64,000 bases of DNA, taken from positions 13,006,137-13,070,136 of the forward strand of contig NC_079219.1 of NCBI RefSeq assembly GCF_029633865.1. Direction: 5' to 3'. This DNA is from Lampris incognitus (lineage: Eukaryota > Chordata > Actinopteri > Lampriformes > Lampridae). The position numbers were made by a program, and so were the translations under genes. Position 1 is the first letter of the stretch; each line of letters opens with the position of its first letter. Of the stretch, positions 41,604 through 53,300 are shown one piece after another. Below the pieces are notes generated by a model that was not told the DNA's origin, searched no databases, and saw only the letters and a program-made list of their open reading frames with translations.

Positions 41604-41816
41604 CTATGATTTAAAGGATTACCTGCAAATAAAAATTTTATAATACATTTGTTTCAGTTCTCATTTTGAGTATGCGGTATGTGAGGCTATAGCTTCAATG
41701 CGTGATTCAAATTCTTTGACAAACTTTCTTCAACGCAATTTATTACTCTTGTTTAATTTTAATAAACGTGTAGTTACAAGTAATATAAAATAAGTGAAAA
41801 TATCCCACTGATGATA

Positions 41817-44800
41817 CATTAGTCATTTAGCCGATGCTTTTATCCAAAGCGACTTACAATAAGTGCATTTAACGTAGGAAATTAGGAGAACTACTAGTCA
41901 TCAGAGGTCATAAGTGCATCTAAACAAGCATCTAAGAGCAAATCCAGTGCTAAAGTAAAAGTGCAAGAAAGACTTTTTTTGTTTTTTAAATGAGTGAATA
42001 CAATAAGTGCTAAGAACAAGTAACAGGGTAGTAGTTATTGAAGAGGTGAGTTTTCAACCTGTGCCGAAAGATGGGCAGCGGCTCCGCTGTCCTGACATCA
42101 GTGGGGAGTTCATTCCACCACTGTGGGGCCAGGACAGAAAAGAGTCGAGACCAGGTCGATCGGCAGCAAGGGCCTCTGAGAGACAGGGCAACCAGGCGTC
42201 CCAAGGCAGCAGAGCGAAGTGGTCGGGCGGGGGTGTAGGGCTTGACCATGGCCTGGAGATAGGAAGGAGCTATTCCTTTCACTGCCCTGTAGGCTAGCAC
42301 CAGAGTCTTAAACTGGATGCGGGCAGCTACTGGGAGCCAGTGTAGGGACATGAGAAGGGGGAGTTGTGTGGGAGAACTTAGGGCGGTTGAACACCAGGTG
42401 AGCTGCAGCTTTCTGAACAAGCTCCAGAGGTCTGATGGCCAACGCCGGGGTGCCAGCAAAGAGGGAGTTGCCGCAGTCCAGCTGGGAGATGACCAGAGCC
42501 TGGATGAGTACCTGTGCCATGTCGTCGGTGAGGAAAGGGTGAATCCTCCTGATGTTATAGAGGAGAAATCTGCAGGAGCAAGCAACCGATGCAACGTTTG
42601 CAGCAAACGACAGTTGGTCGTCCAGGCTCACAGCCAGATTCCTCGCAGTACGAGTTGGCGCCACAACGGTGCTGTCATTGGTGATGGCCAGGTCTCAGTG
42701 CAGGCAACCTTTTCCCGGGAGGAACATCAGCTCTGTGTTGTCCAGACTGAGCTTCAGGTGGTGTGTCACCATCAAACATGCAGCAATGCATGTCTCTACT
42801 TGTGCGTCAGAGGGAGAAAAGGACAAGATCAGCTGGGTGTCATCGGCATAACAATGGTAAGAGAAGTCATGCGAGCGAATAACAGAACCCAGGGATGTCA
42901 TGTACAGGGAGAAAAGGAGAAGGCCCAGAACCAAACCCTGTGGAACGCCTGTAGTCAGTCTGCGAGGCTCCAACACAGATCCCCTCCATGTCACCTGCTA
43001 GGAGCGACCTGTCAGGTAGGATGCAAAAATTGAGAGTGCAGAGCCTATGACATCCAGCCCCTCGAGGGTAGAGAGGAGGATCTGGTGGTTCACTGTGTCG
43101 AACGCAGCTGACAGGTCCAGGAGTATCAGGACAGAGAAGAGAGACAGTTTGCTCTCACAGAGTGCAGCAATTCTGTCACTGCAAGGAGGGCCATCTCTGT
43201 CGAGTGACCCACCTTGAACCCAGACTGGTTGGGGTCCAGGAGGTTGCTCTGGTGGTGGTACAACGAAAGTTGGTTAAAGACAGCATGTTCGAAAGTTTTG
43301 GATAGAAAGGGTAGAAGGGAAACTGGTCTGTAGTTTTTGACGTCAGAGGGGTTAAGTGATGGTTTCTTGAGAGGGGTGGGGGTGTCTCTAGCAGTCTTGA
43401 AGGCAGATGGAAAGCATCCTGCCTGGAGGGAGGTGCTGATGAGGTGGGTTAGAAAGGGAAGGAGTTCAGGTGCTATAGACTGAAGAAGAGGGGAGGGGAC
43501 CGGGTCAAGGCAGCATGTGGTGGGGCGACTGGATGCGATGAGGTTGGGGACCTCGTCGGGGGAGAGGGGAGCAAGGTGGGATAGGGTGGGATGTGGAGAG
43601 GTGAGGGAGGGTGCGATAGTGCAAGCAGTACTAACCGGGTGGTGAGAAAAGGAGGATCTGGTGTCGTTTACCTTCTTGTCAAAGAAGTTAGCAAAGTCAT
43701 CAGGGAGAAGGGAGGAAGTAGGAGGTGGGGGTTGAAGTGTATAGAAGGTTTCAAATAGTTTCTTAGGATTAGAGGCAGAGGATAGGATTTTAGAGCGATA
43801 GAAGGCAACCTTAGCAGCAGAAAGGGAAGAGAAGAAAGTGGAAAGAAGAGAAAGTCCTCTGGGAGTTTGCCTTCTCTCCATTTGTGCACTGTCATTCTTA
43901 GGCTCCGTCTGTCACTACATACTGAGTCTGACAGCCAAGGGGCAGGTGGAGTTGGGCGTGCAGGCCTGGAGGTGAGGGGACAGAGATTTCCCAGAGGAGA
44001 GGGTAGAGAGAAGAAGATCAGTAGCAGTGTCAGGGGATAGGAGAGAGAAAGATTCAGGTGTAGGGAGGATAGAGGTAACAAGAGGAAGAAAGATCAAGAG
44101 GTGGAGAGAGAGCAGAGGTGTCTACAGGTGGAAACCATGTGGGTAGGGGGAGGGGGCGAAGAGAGGGAGAGAGAGAGTAGGACATGAAGTAGTGGTCAGA
44201 GAGCTGGAGGGGAGTAACAGAGAGATTGGAAATAGGACAGTGTCTAGTAAAGATAAGGTCCAGCTGGTTGCCTGCCTTGTGGTTGGGAGGAGAGGGTGAA
44301 AGTTAAAGGAGGAGAGGAAAGAGAGAAGAGGATCTAGCTTGTCAGTGTGGATGTTGAAGTCACTGAGAAGGATAAGTGCAGAGTCATCAACAGGGAAGTG
44401 CGAGGCAAGTGTGTCAAGCTCCTCCAGACACTCACCAAGGGGGCCTCGTGGGCGGTACACAACCACAATAGCGAGTTTGACTGGACAAGAGACAGTAACA
44501 GCATGAAATTCAAAAGGGGGCGGAGAAAATTGTGGAATGGAAACAAGAGAGTATTTCCATTTCAGGAAGATTAGCAGGCCAGTACCACCACCCCGCCTCC
44601 CAGCTCTTGGAGTGTGAGAAAAAGAGTACACATCAGACAGAGCTGTGAGTGTGGTAGTGTTTTCTAGCATGACCCAGGTCTCAGTTAGAGCAAGAAAGTT
44701 GAGGGAGAGCAACGATGCATAGCCTGAGATAAAGTCAGCTTTCGGCACCGCAGACTGGCAATTCCAGAGCCCTCCCATCACCATCTGCTCAACGTGAGTG

Positions 44801-45075
44801 GAGAGAGTGGGATAGATGAGATTGGTAGGGTCACAGCGCCTAGGAGTGACCCAACGTCTATGCCAGCCCCGGGAAGGGGAAAGGACAGGAATGCGAAGGA
44901 AACACATAGTCTATACTAGGTACACAAAATACAGATGACTGACCGGATCTAAGAAGAGCAGCCCGTGCTTGACGAAGTCTTGGCTTGAAAAAGTCACGCT
45001 TGCCTTTGTTCACTCTAACCTTTGTTCAACCTAGATCTGTTTGTCCTCGGCTTGTTTGCCTGACACTTGGAAGCA
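41817..45075 (-). mobile_element. L2/CR1-like LINE, degraded
   Basis: The 3' end at left carries the widespread fish tail GCTTTTATCCAAAGCGACTT (41836-41855). Endonuclease and reverse transcriptase follow to the right on the minus strand. The 5' limit near 45075 is approximate. Confidence 0.82.
42010..44907 (-). pseudogene. L2/CR1-like endonuclease-reverse transcriptase pseudogene
   Basis: Reading leftward: endonuclease (FLALTETWV, GRRGGGTGLLI, VVYRPRG, LLSDFNIH) at 44700-44330; reverse transcriptase ([33 protein letters not shown]) near 43350-43180; TTGVPQGLVLG, then YADDTQLIL near 42840; and thumb/C-terminal region (LVISQLDCGNSL) near 42480. Split over at least five frames by frameshifts and stops. 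Assignment to L2 or a nearby CR1 lineage rests on motif resemblance only. Confidence 0.85.
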
Positions 45076-45389
45076 GCAGCAGTGATGTACGTTTACATGA
45101 CACTTAAAAAAATCGAATTATTGCGTTAGTCCGACTAAAACCGGACTTTTAAAATGCATGTAAAAATGTTAGCTCGACTGAAATCGAAGTTGTAATAGTC
45201 GGACTAACACCCAGATAATGCGATTGGAAGTCAATTTACTTCTGCATGTATACACCTTAGTCGGACTGGAGCTGGTCGAGGCGATCTGCGCACGCGCTAA
45301 CTTTCCGCGCGCCAAGTCTGACCCGGAAGTCGAACAGCGTAAACAGAAGAAGAGGGGAACACAAAAAGCGGAAGCCAGTAACTGCAAAC

Positions 45390-46844
45390 ATGGCGAAAAC
45401 ATCGAGAGCTCATTTTTGGACGGATGAAGAGATGGAGTATATGCTTACTCAGTTGAAAGAGCTGAACAGTTTAAAATACACGGACGGGAGGAAGACAAGA
45501 AATGGCGACTTATTCAAAAAAGTAGCCGAGCAGATGGTCGGGGCAGGGTTTAAAAGGACGCCGGGGCAGGGTTTAAAAGGACGCCGGAGCAGGTTCGCGC
45601 ACGGTGGAAGCACCTTAAACAGGCGCACTACAACGCCAAAAACATAACTACCAGTGGCCACAGTCCTGTTTCGTGTCCATTCTTAGAGATATTGGAGGAG
45701 CTGCTTGGACGCCGTCCATCATCTCAAGCCGTACAGCATGGCGTGGACGTCGGATTAAGCACTCCTGTCTCAGGTGAGTTAAAGCTAACGTCCTATGTAG
45801 CAAGATGGTTGTGGACGTCCGTGCTGAGCCACGTCGACCTGTGGATTTTCAGAAGTTAAAGTTTACTTGGATTGTAAGTCATCTTTATTTGTGCCCTCTT
45901 TAAAAATGTATTTCTGATTTTTCCCTTTTTCTCCCAATTTAGTGGCCAATCGATCCCTATTTTAATTCAAACACCCACCCTCGTACTGCGTGCGTTCGCC
46001 AGTTGCATCTCTCCGGCCGGCAGTCTCGAAGGAGTCGCCTCGCCACTTCCGTGACAAGGCGACTCCAGGCCGAGCCACTGCTTTTTCCGACACACCCAGA
46101 GACGCATTCATGTGACGAACACAAGCCGACTCCGCCCCCCTCCCGAAGACAGCGTTGCCAATATCGCTGCTTCGTCGAGTCCGGCCATAGTCGGATCTGA
46201 CGAGACCGGGGCGCCAACCCCGGTCCCCAGTGGGCAACTGCATCGACACAAAGCCGATGCTTAGACCGCTACACCACCGCGGACTTATTTGTGCCCTCTT
46301 TAGAGAGTGTGCGGGATGCGGAGGACGACTTGGAGGAGACCGCACAGGAGCGCGATGAGTCGGATTTACCCGTGAGGTCGGTTTCTCCACTACCACAGAG
46401 TAGCAGCAGCAGCAGCTATTGCAACGGGGAGCCTGTAACCAGCACTCCTACCTTCCGTTTATCTCGTGAGTTCTTCAGTATTCTGTCTGTATCTAGTGTA
46501 TGCTGGTTTCTGTTTCACCATAGTCTGCCAATGCCCAGATACTTAATACCATACATCACATTATCGTCCTTTGGTAAATAATACATGTATTCATAAAGTG
46601 CTTTTAATCAAAGTGTACTATATAGGCTAAGCTTTTTCTTTTTAATTATCCACCATCAGGGAGGAGGAGACGCCAGGTATCCAGCATGGAGCAGTTCCTC
46701 AGAGATATGCAGCAGATGCAGAATGCCTGGATGGAGCAGCAGATCCAGCAAAGCCAGGAGAGGGAAGAACAGCTGGTTCAAACCATTTTGCCGAGCAACA
46801 CAAGTGTGGTGTCCGCACTGATGGAGGGCATCAGCAGCTTGTAG
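45390..46844 (+). pseudogene. Harbinger Myb/SANT-like DNA-binding gene
   Basis: Exon 1 (45390-45773) begins MAKTSRAHFWTDEEMEYML, a trihelix Myb/SANT-like domain, with donor CTCAG|GTGAGT. Exon 2 (46303-46465) follows a TTTAG acceptor and exon 3 (46660-46844, ends TAG) encodes a Gln/Glu-rich helix (MEQFLRDMQQMQNAWMEQQ). In known Harbingers this protein helps the transposase enter the nucleus and bind the ends. A 23-bp tandem duplication (45543-45588) shifts exon 1 out of frame, and a SINE lies in intron 1. Confidence 0.8.
45903..46284 (-). mobile_element. tRNA-derived SINE in the Myb gene intron
   Basis: Head at right (minus GTCCGCGGTGGTGTAGCGGT), tail at left with CCCTTTTTCTCCCAATTTAG. An 18-bp target duplication TTATTTGTGCCCTCTTTA flanks it (45885-45902, 46285-46302). 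Confidence 0.9.
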
Positions 46845-47479
46845 CGCTCTATGGCACCAACCCCATCACCCGCACCTCATCAACAAATGTACCCTAGGTA
46901 CCCCACACAAGATGAGCATGGCCCATTCTACCACAACATGTAGGGATTGTAGGGACTGCACCTCCTAAAGAGAATTTTATTTTCCTTTAAAAAAATATTC
47001 TTTATAATGTGCCTTCATGGCAGTTTCATTTTGTTCAGCACATTTTCTGTGAAAATACTTTAAACTTTTTAGTGTCTTCAATTATATTTTACATTATGTT
47101 GTTATTTTAAGTTTTTTACAATGTTTATTGTGTCGCAATTTGTAAAAAGAAATGTTAATAATTTTTATTAAATGCGAGTAGCAAGACGTTCTAGAAAATA
47201 TTTTTGATTAAAGTTGTAATATTTCCTGAAAAATAGTTGTAGTTTAAGAAAAGTTGCAATATTTTTCCAAATACTCAAATGAGGTCATAATTTTGTTCAT
47301 CAAAAGTTGCAAAATTGAGAAATGAGAATAAAAACAGACTGAATGTAACATCATGGCTTTATTGTGTAAATCTATTAACAAATCAAGATAGATAAAATAC
47401 TTGTCAAATGCCATGGTTGGCCAAAATAAAGTGAGCAAGGTCCATACTTGTCCCACGGGCCCCAATTTGGGCAGCCCTG
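46845..47479. other. Harbinger 3' non-coding DNA and a hAT-like end
   Basis: AT-rich DNA after the Myb gene. On the minus strand from about 47480 the sequence CAGGGCTGCCCAAATTGGGG resembles a hAT terminus, but the other end was not found. Confidence 0.4.
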
Positions 47480-49596
47480 ATCTAACACAACGGCCTGCGC
47501 AGAGGAAAGTTTGCTCGTAAATAGTCAGTTAGAGCAAGCCTGACTTTCTGACCATCAAACAGTCCGATCCATTATATGAACGCACACCCGGCTGTGGTAG
47601 GTCATGTTCCAAAACTGCTGCTTCCTCTGTCCAGGAATGATTGACATTCTCCTTTTCATTTTCACAAAAATTGCAATGCACAACAGGTGGCAACTACATG
47701 AGGTGTGAATGTGTAGTGGAAATCACTTCTCTTGAGCAACACCCTCCAACGTGACTTGAGCCTACCAAAAGCTGTCTCCACTGTTGTCCTGGCAGAACTT
47801 AAATACACATTAAATGATTCCTGCTCTGGGGTTATATGTGGGGAATGTGTGTAGCCTTTGATAAACCAGTCCATGAGTGGATAAGCTGGATCTCCGGGTA
47901 GGAAAAGGTTGACAGAGGTGCCATTGATTTCTCTGGGTTCCTAAAAGTAAGAAGACATGAAGGAAGACATTAGCATTGTGTGCTTTCACCCAAACAACAA
48001 AATGAACTTATATAATTATATAATAAAGTAACATTCTGTTAAGTTTTTTTGTGGTATGGAATCACTTGTCCAAGTGGCAACTATGGTTGCTGGTGGAAAA
48101 TAGCTATGTAAATGTAGTATCCCTGCTGGTGCACTGCAGTAAATGTGTTTGGTGTTGTGGGTACAATTAGTGTTCCCGTTGGTGTACTGAAATAAATGTT
48201 ATTTTTTGTACTGTGATTCACGTTTCACTATTATAAGGGTAGATTATAGGCATATGGTATTTGCCACTCGTTCAAATAAGGTTTTCTAGTACAGAGAGCA
48301 CAGAATTAAGGAAATAAATGCAGAACATGTTCACATGGGACTCTCTTAACATGATTATATGCATAAAACATTTAGGCTCAAATGGGTTAACATTTGTGGA
48401 GAGGATGGAATTACCTTTGGTAATAGCTGTGCCTGGCCAAATAACGCCGACTGTCTGAGGACATTTGCGTCATGAGCACATCCTGGCATTTTGCAGTTGA
48501 CGTTTCAAAACCTAAAAGAAATCGGTAGAGGCTAGTTCCCATCGATGCAGAGAACGGAAATGGAGTAGAGAACGGTCAACTGAGCAGGCGCGAAATGCCT
48601 CTACCATGCCTCCACACGCCCCGCGTAGCATTCAGGCGCTAGGATTCTAGGAAGACCCACCCCCACTCTGCGTCTGATTGGCTAACTTTAACCCTAACCC
48701 CGCCCTAACCCTAACCTACCCAAACAACGGAGGAAACGAGTACTTGCGCATGCTCAGTTGAACGTTCTCTGCATCGATGGGAACTAGCCTCTACCAAAAG
48801 AAATCTCGTTAGTTGGGATGTAAAGATTAACCACAACACACAAACACCCACATTTGTATTGTGCCAACTCACCTATACATATCGTCCACCACTGCTTGAA
48901 GTACATATGAAGGCCATCCTTTGCGATTCACTAAGTCTTTGTAGCCGTCACTTGGTGGCAAAATAGGAATATGAGTCCCGTCGATGCATCCGACGATTTG
49001 GGGAATGTTGAATTTTTGTTGAAACCCGCCCGCGATTGCGCAACCTTCCTCTGGTGTGGGCACCTTGATGAGGCTGTGTATTACAGACGACACCATTCCC
49101 TTGCAGAAGGAGTACACAGATTTCTTCACAGTGGATTTGTGAACACCAAACTGATTGGCAACAACTCTGCACAGCTTGCCAGTTTGTACAGTACAATAGC
49201 AACCCTCATCTGCAACGGGATCGGCGCTCGAACAGTCACGTCCTGGCCCTGGGGGCTCAACGCTCGTTCCATCAAACCGCATAATTCATCAGAGGACCTG
49301 CGGTTCATCCGGAAATGTTCCCTCCACTCCCAGTCGGAAAACTCTTTCAGAACCACTCGCTCCCACCAGTCTTAGCTTCTGACCCGCATCCAGCATTTAC
49401 GGGAAGTCGTGGATAGTGGAAAGGGCACACCATAGAAGAGACGTGCGGTGGCGTTGTTGCTGTAGTCCAAGAGCACACGGCGATGTGGTCTGCCTTCGGA
49501 TAACACCATAAGCAGGAGGGATAAGGTGCATTTCATCTGCGCAAAAAGTAGAGCGTACAACACGTAGGCTATGTACAGATTCGCAAAGTTGTCCAT
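47480..49596 (-). pseudogene. Harbinger DDE transposase pseudogene
   Basis: Exons on the minus strand: 49596-48873 (donor TATAG|GTGAGT), 48511-48415, and 47947 to about 47480. Shows WREHFRMNRRSSDELC, QFGVHKSTVKKSVYSFC, the catalytic-region motif GCIDGTHIPI, NRKGWPSYVLQAVVD, then LPGDPAYPLMDW and the last acidic motif ARTTVETAFGRLKSRW, matching the HARBI1-type family. It is inactivated by TAA at about 49369, a frameshift near 49150 and another near 47660. Confidence 0.88.
48524..48795. mobile_element. MITE with 33-bp perfect inverted ends
   Basis: 272 bp. Ends 48524-48556 and 48763-48795 are perfect inverted copies starting GGTAGAGGCTAGTTCCC. A 10-bp target duplication AAAAGAAATC flanks it. 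The long duplication suggests a Mutator-like origin. The centre holds CCTAACCCTAACC-like runs. No coding potential. Confidence 0.88.
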
Positions 49597-49756
49597 CTTT
49601 GTGCCAGTTTAGCTCTGGGTTGCTAACTGCTTCTTCTTCGTCTTCTTCGGAGGGGTTGCTAACTTCCTAGTTCGCTACGACGATTGTTGCGCTCTGCGTG
49701 TGTGACGTAATAGGTCAACCGGTAATGGCCCAATACAAACAAGCTGAAAGAGTGCA

Positions 49757-49866
49757 TATCGGAAGTGGGATGGTGAGACCGTAAGGCCATCGGAAGCGTA
49801 TGCGCCCAGAGGCGTGAAGGAGCTGATACGCTTAAGCGCGGGGACGCGCTTCCCGAAGGAGGGGGG
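49757..49866 (+). mobile_element. TRIM internal region, plus orientation
   Basis: Inverse complement of 4339-4450: starts with the remains of the primer site (TCGGAAGTGGGATGG) and ends with the polypurine tract CCCGAAGGAGGGGGG. Gypsy-4 inserted in the G run, and the LTR continues at 54654 and 57828. The 5' LTR was not found. Confidence 0.7.
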
Positions 49867-50059
49867 TGTAATGATCTGTGCCCTCTGGCTATGTTAACTT
49901 ATAACATTAATAAAGCAAGGACGACTTCTCTCGTGCTGGGTGTTTATTCACCGACCGGATTCCGACTGACGTTGTTACGTACATCACGTGACTTTGTTGT
50001 GGCGCTACGGAAAGCCGTAAGGGACATTAGCAAATCAAATATTACTAGCAAATATTACA
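49867..50059 (-). repeat. Gypsy-4 3' LTR
   Basis: Plus strand TGTAATGATCTG...AAATATTACA. Confidence 0.92.
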
Positions 50060-50386
50060 TCTCCCTTTTTCTGAAAAGTGCTGCTTTCTCTGCAGAGATA
50101 CAGACCACGTTGAGCACGTTTATAAGCGAATACAATCTTAATAAGAAAGAATATGAAAGTGGAACTCTTATATAACTGGACTGCAACAAAGTAGTGTAAA
50201 ACATTTCCTTCACTGTCTAAATGTGACACCGTAATAACCTTTCATCTTCTTTTTTTTTTTCATTTCATTACCGGTAACTGCAAACAGCATGTAGGTACAC
50301 AAGGTAAGTGAACGCTGTAAATATTTCTTTTCAAAACATAGCAGGTATAGTACAGGTTGGTGTAAAATTCTCTCTTTTTTTAACAT

Positions 50387-53300
50387 TCATAAGTCAAGGA
50401 TTTGTCTTGGTTTGATCGTGCGACCTGACCTCGTGGTGTAACCAGGCTGTGTGTCTGGTTGTCGCTGATTGTTCGTGTCTGGAGGTTCAGCATGCTCTTG
50501 CTGATGGGCTTGTGTGTTGTTGTTAGCGCTGGTAACAGTCTGCTGTGAAGTGTGTGTGTGTGTAGTGTGAGTGTTCACTCTGCTTTGTCGCAGGTGTTGA
50601 CGGTTGCGTTGGTAGATCTGACCTTCTTTGGTTTGGATGTGGTAGCTCCTGTCTGTGTTTGCTGGTCTTTCCACAGTTGCAGGTCTCCAGGATCCATCCT
50701 CCTGCCGGAAGCGGATTGGTGTGCCTGCGGGCAGGTGGGGCAGAGGTTTGGCTGTTCGGTTGTAGTATGCCTGCTGGCGCTGTTGACATACCTCTCTCCT
50801 TTTGTGAACATCCTCCTGACTGGCGATCTGTGGCTGCAGGTGTTTTGCTGTTGATTGGAGAATGGACCGCAGCCTCCGACTCATCAGTAGCTGTGCCGGT
50901 GATTTCAGGTTGTCCACCGGTGTGTTGCGATACTCCAGTAAGCTCATGTAGGGGTCTTTGTTCTCAGCTTTGGCTTTGTCCAGGATGCGTTTGGCTGTCT
51001 GGACAGTCTTCTCAGAGAGGCCGTTGCTCTGTGGGTAGTGGGGGCTTGTGGTGGTGTGTGAGAAACCCCATGTCTGTGAGAAGTTGCGGAACTCACCAGA
51101 GCTGTAGCACGGACCGTTGTCGCTGATGATAGTCTCGGGGATTCCGTGTCGAGCCATTGCTGCTTTCAGCTTCATGATGACGGCAGATGAGGTGCAGCTG
51201 TAAAGTCTCTCTAGCTCGAAGAATCTGGAGTAGTAGTCCACAGTGACTATGAAGTCCTGTGAGTTCCATGTGAATAGGTCTGTGCCTATCACTTGCCACG
51301 GCCGCTCGGGTATGGCGTGTGACCTCATTGGTTCCTTTGCATTTGCGCTGCGCCGTTCTTGGCATATGCTGCAGTCTGCTACCGCATCCTCGATCTGTTT
51401 CCCCATGCCAGGCCAGAACAGTAAGTCTCTTGCTCGGCATTTGCTTTTTTCCACGCCAAGGTGGCTGGCATGGATGCGCTGTATCATGTCCTTGCGAAGC
51501 TTTTGGGGGACAATGATTCTCTCACCTTTGAACAGGATACCGTCCATTTCTGAGATTTCTGCTCTGTGGTTCCAGTATTCCTGGATGCTGGGCGGGCACT
51601 TTTTCTTTGTGTCTGGCCAGCCAGTGAGTGTGGCTCGTCTGAGTGCGGTGAGCTGTGGATCTTGCGCTGTTTCCTGCTTGATTTCTGTGAGTCTTGTGTC
51701 GCTCACAGGGATGTTGCTGAGGACTGTGTGCACTTGGGCCTCCATCCCTTCCTGTAGGTCACTGTCGTGGTGTTCTATTGACTTGCGTGACAGTGTGTCG
51801 GCCACCGGTATGTCCTTACCGGGGCGGTGGATGATTTGGATGTCGTATTTTTGGAGCGCCAGGATCATCCGTTGCAGCCGGGGTGGTGCTGCTGCCAGTG
51901 GCTTTTTTAGTATTGCCTCCAGAGGCTTGTGGTCTGACTCCACAATCACTTTTCGTCCGTACATGTACTCGTGGAACCTCTTGCAGCCGAAGACCACAGC
52001 GTAGAGCTCCTTCTCTATCTGTGCGTAGTTTTCTTCAGTGCTGTTGAGTGACTTGGACGCATAGGCAATTGGTTTGCCATCTTGGAGCATGACAGCCCCA
52101 AGGCCACTTTTGGATGCATCCACTTGGAGTCGCAGCTCTTTCTGCGGGTCGAAATATGAGAGTACTGGACCTGGGTGCTGTGTAATGAGATTCTTCATCT
52201 CTTGGAACGCCTTGTCGTGGACTGCATCCCACACAAACTCACTGTCCTGTTTCAGAAGCTGTCTGAGGGGTGAGTTTATCTGTGAGAGGTGTGGAGCGAA
52301 TCTGGCGAGGTAGTTGATCATGCCGAGGACTGTCTCCAGCTCTGCTTTGTTCTGTGGGGGTTGCATGTCCTTGACCGCCTTCACCTTGTGTGGGTCTGGT
52401 TTGATGCCTTTGTGTGAGAGCCTGTGGCCGAAGTAGCTTACCTCGGACATGCATATGTGACACTTGTCGGGGTTGAGCCTCACCCCTCGCTCCCTTGTGC
52501 GCTTCAGCATCGCTCTGAGACGCTGGTCATGTTCCTCTTTAGTCTTGCCGAACACTAGTATGTCGTCCACTATGGCCGTCACACCGTCCAATCCTTCATA
52601 TGTTTCATCCACGCGTCTCTGGAACTCGTCTTGAGCGGACACGATTCCGAATGGCAGTCTGAGGAAACGATACCTGCCAAACACTGTGTTAAATGTCGTC
52701 AACATTGAGGATTCAGCGCTCAGTTTGATGGCCCAATAGCCTGACCGCGCGTCTAACACGCTAAAGTACTCAGCTCCAGCGAGCTTTGTGGTGGCGTCCT
52801 CCAGCGTGGGGAGGGGGTAGTGAGGTCGTTGTATCACTTTGTTAAGAGCTCTGGGGTCTAAACACACTCTAAGTTTGCCTGTCTTTGGCTTCTCAACAAT
52901 GACGAGTGCGTTCACCCATTCTGTGGGTTCTGTTACCTTACAGATTATGCCGCCTTTCTCCATGCTGTCAAGCTCGTCCCTCAGTTTGCTGCGTAGGGCG
53001 ATGGGGATTCTGCGTGGCGGGCAGACGACCGGCGTTGCATCTGGTGTGACGCGGAAGGTGCACTCGCCTGGGAACTCTCCTATTCCCTGGAAAACATCTG
53101 CATACTCATCCATTATGCTCTGTGATGTGACATTGTTTTCCTCGCTCACAGCCATCACTATTTTTACCAAGTTTAGGTCATGGCATGTTTTCATTGCCAT
53201 GACTGGTGGGGCGTTTGTGTCAATGACGTAAAAGTCCAGCATCATTGCATTGTCTCTGTACTTACATTTGAGTTTGCATGTGCCTTTCACGCTCAGCACG

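Larger units (their letters stand above)
25275..41685 (+). repeat. Duplicated block B carrying siglec-B
   Basis: Collinear with block A but expanded by later insertions: a palindromic MITE (29164), a gypsy/hAT/copia nest (29544-39229) and a 961-bp insert (40643-41603). Confidence 0.9.
45090..49720. mobile_element. PIF/Harbinger DNA transposon, decayed
   Basis: Has the two-gene plan of Harbinger: a Myb/SANT-like gene on the plus strand and a DDE transposase on the minus strand, converging. Terminal repeats could not be located, so the edges are approximate. It holds a SINE (45903) and a MITE (48524). Confidence 0.8.

Noticed and set aside
48660-48725. Interstitial telomere repeat
   Set aside because: Only a few imperfect CCTAACC units, wholly inside the MITE.
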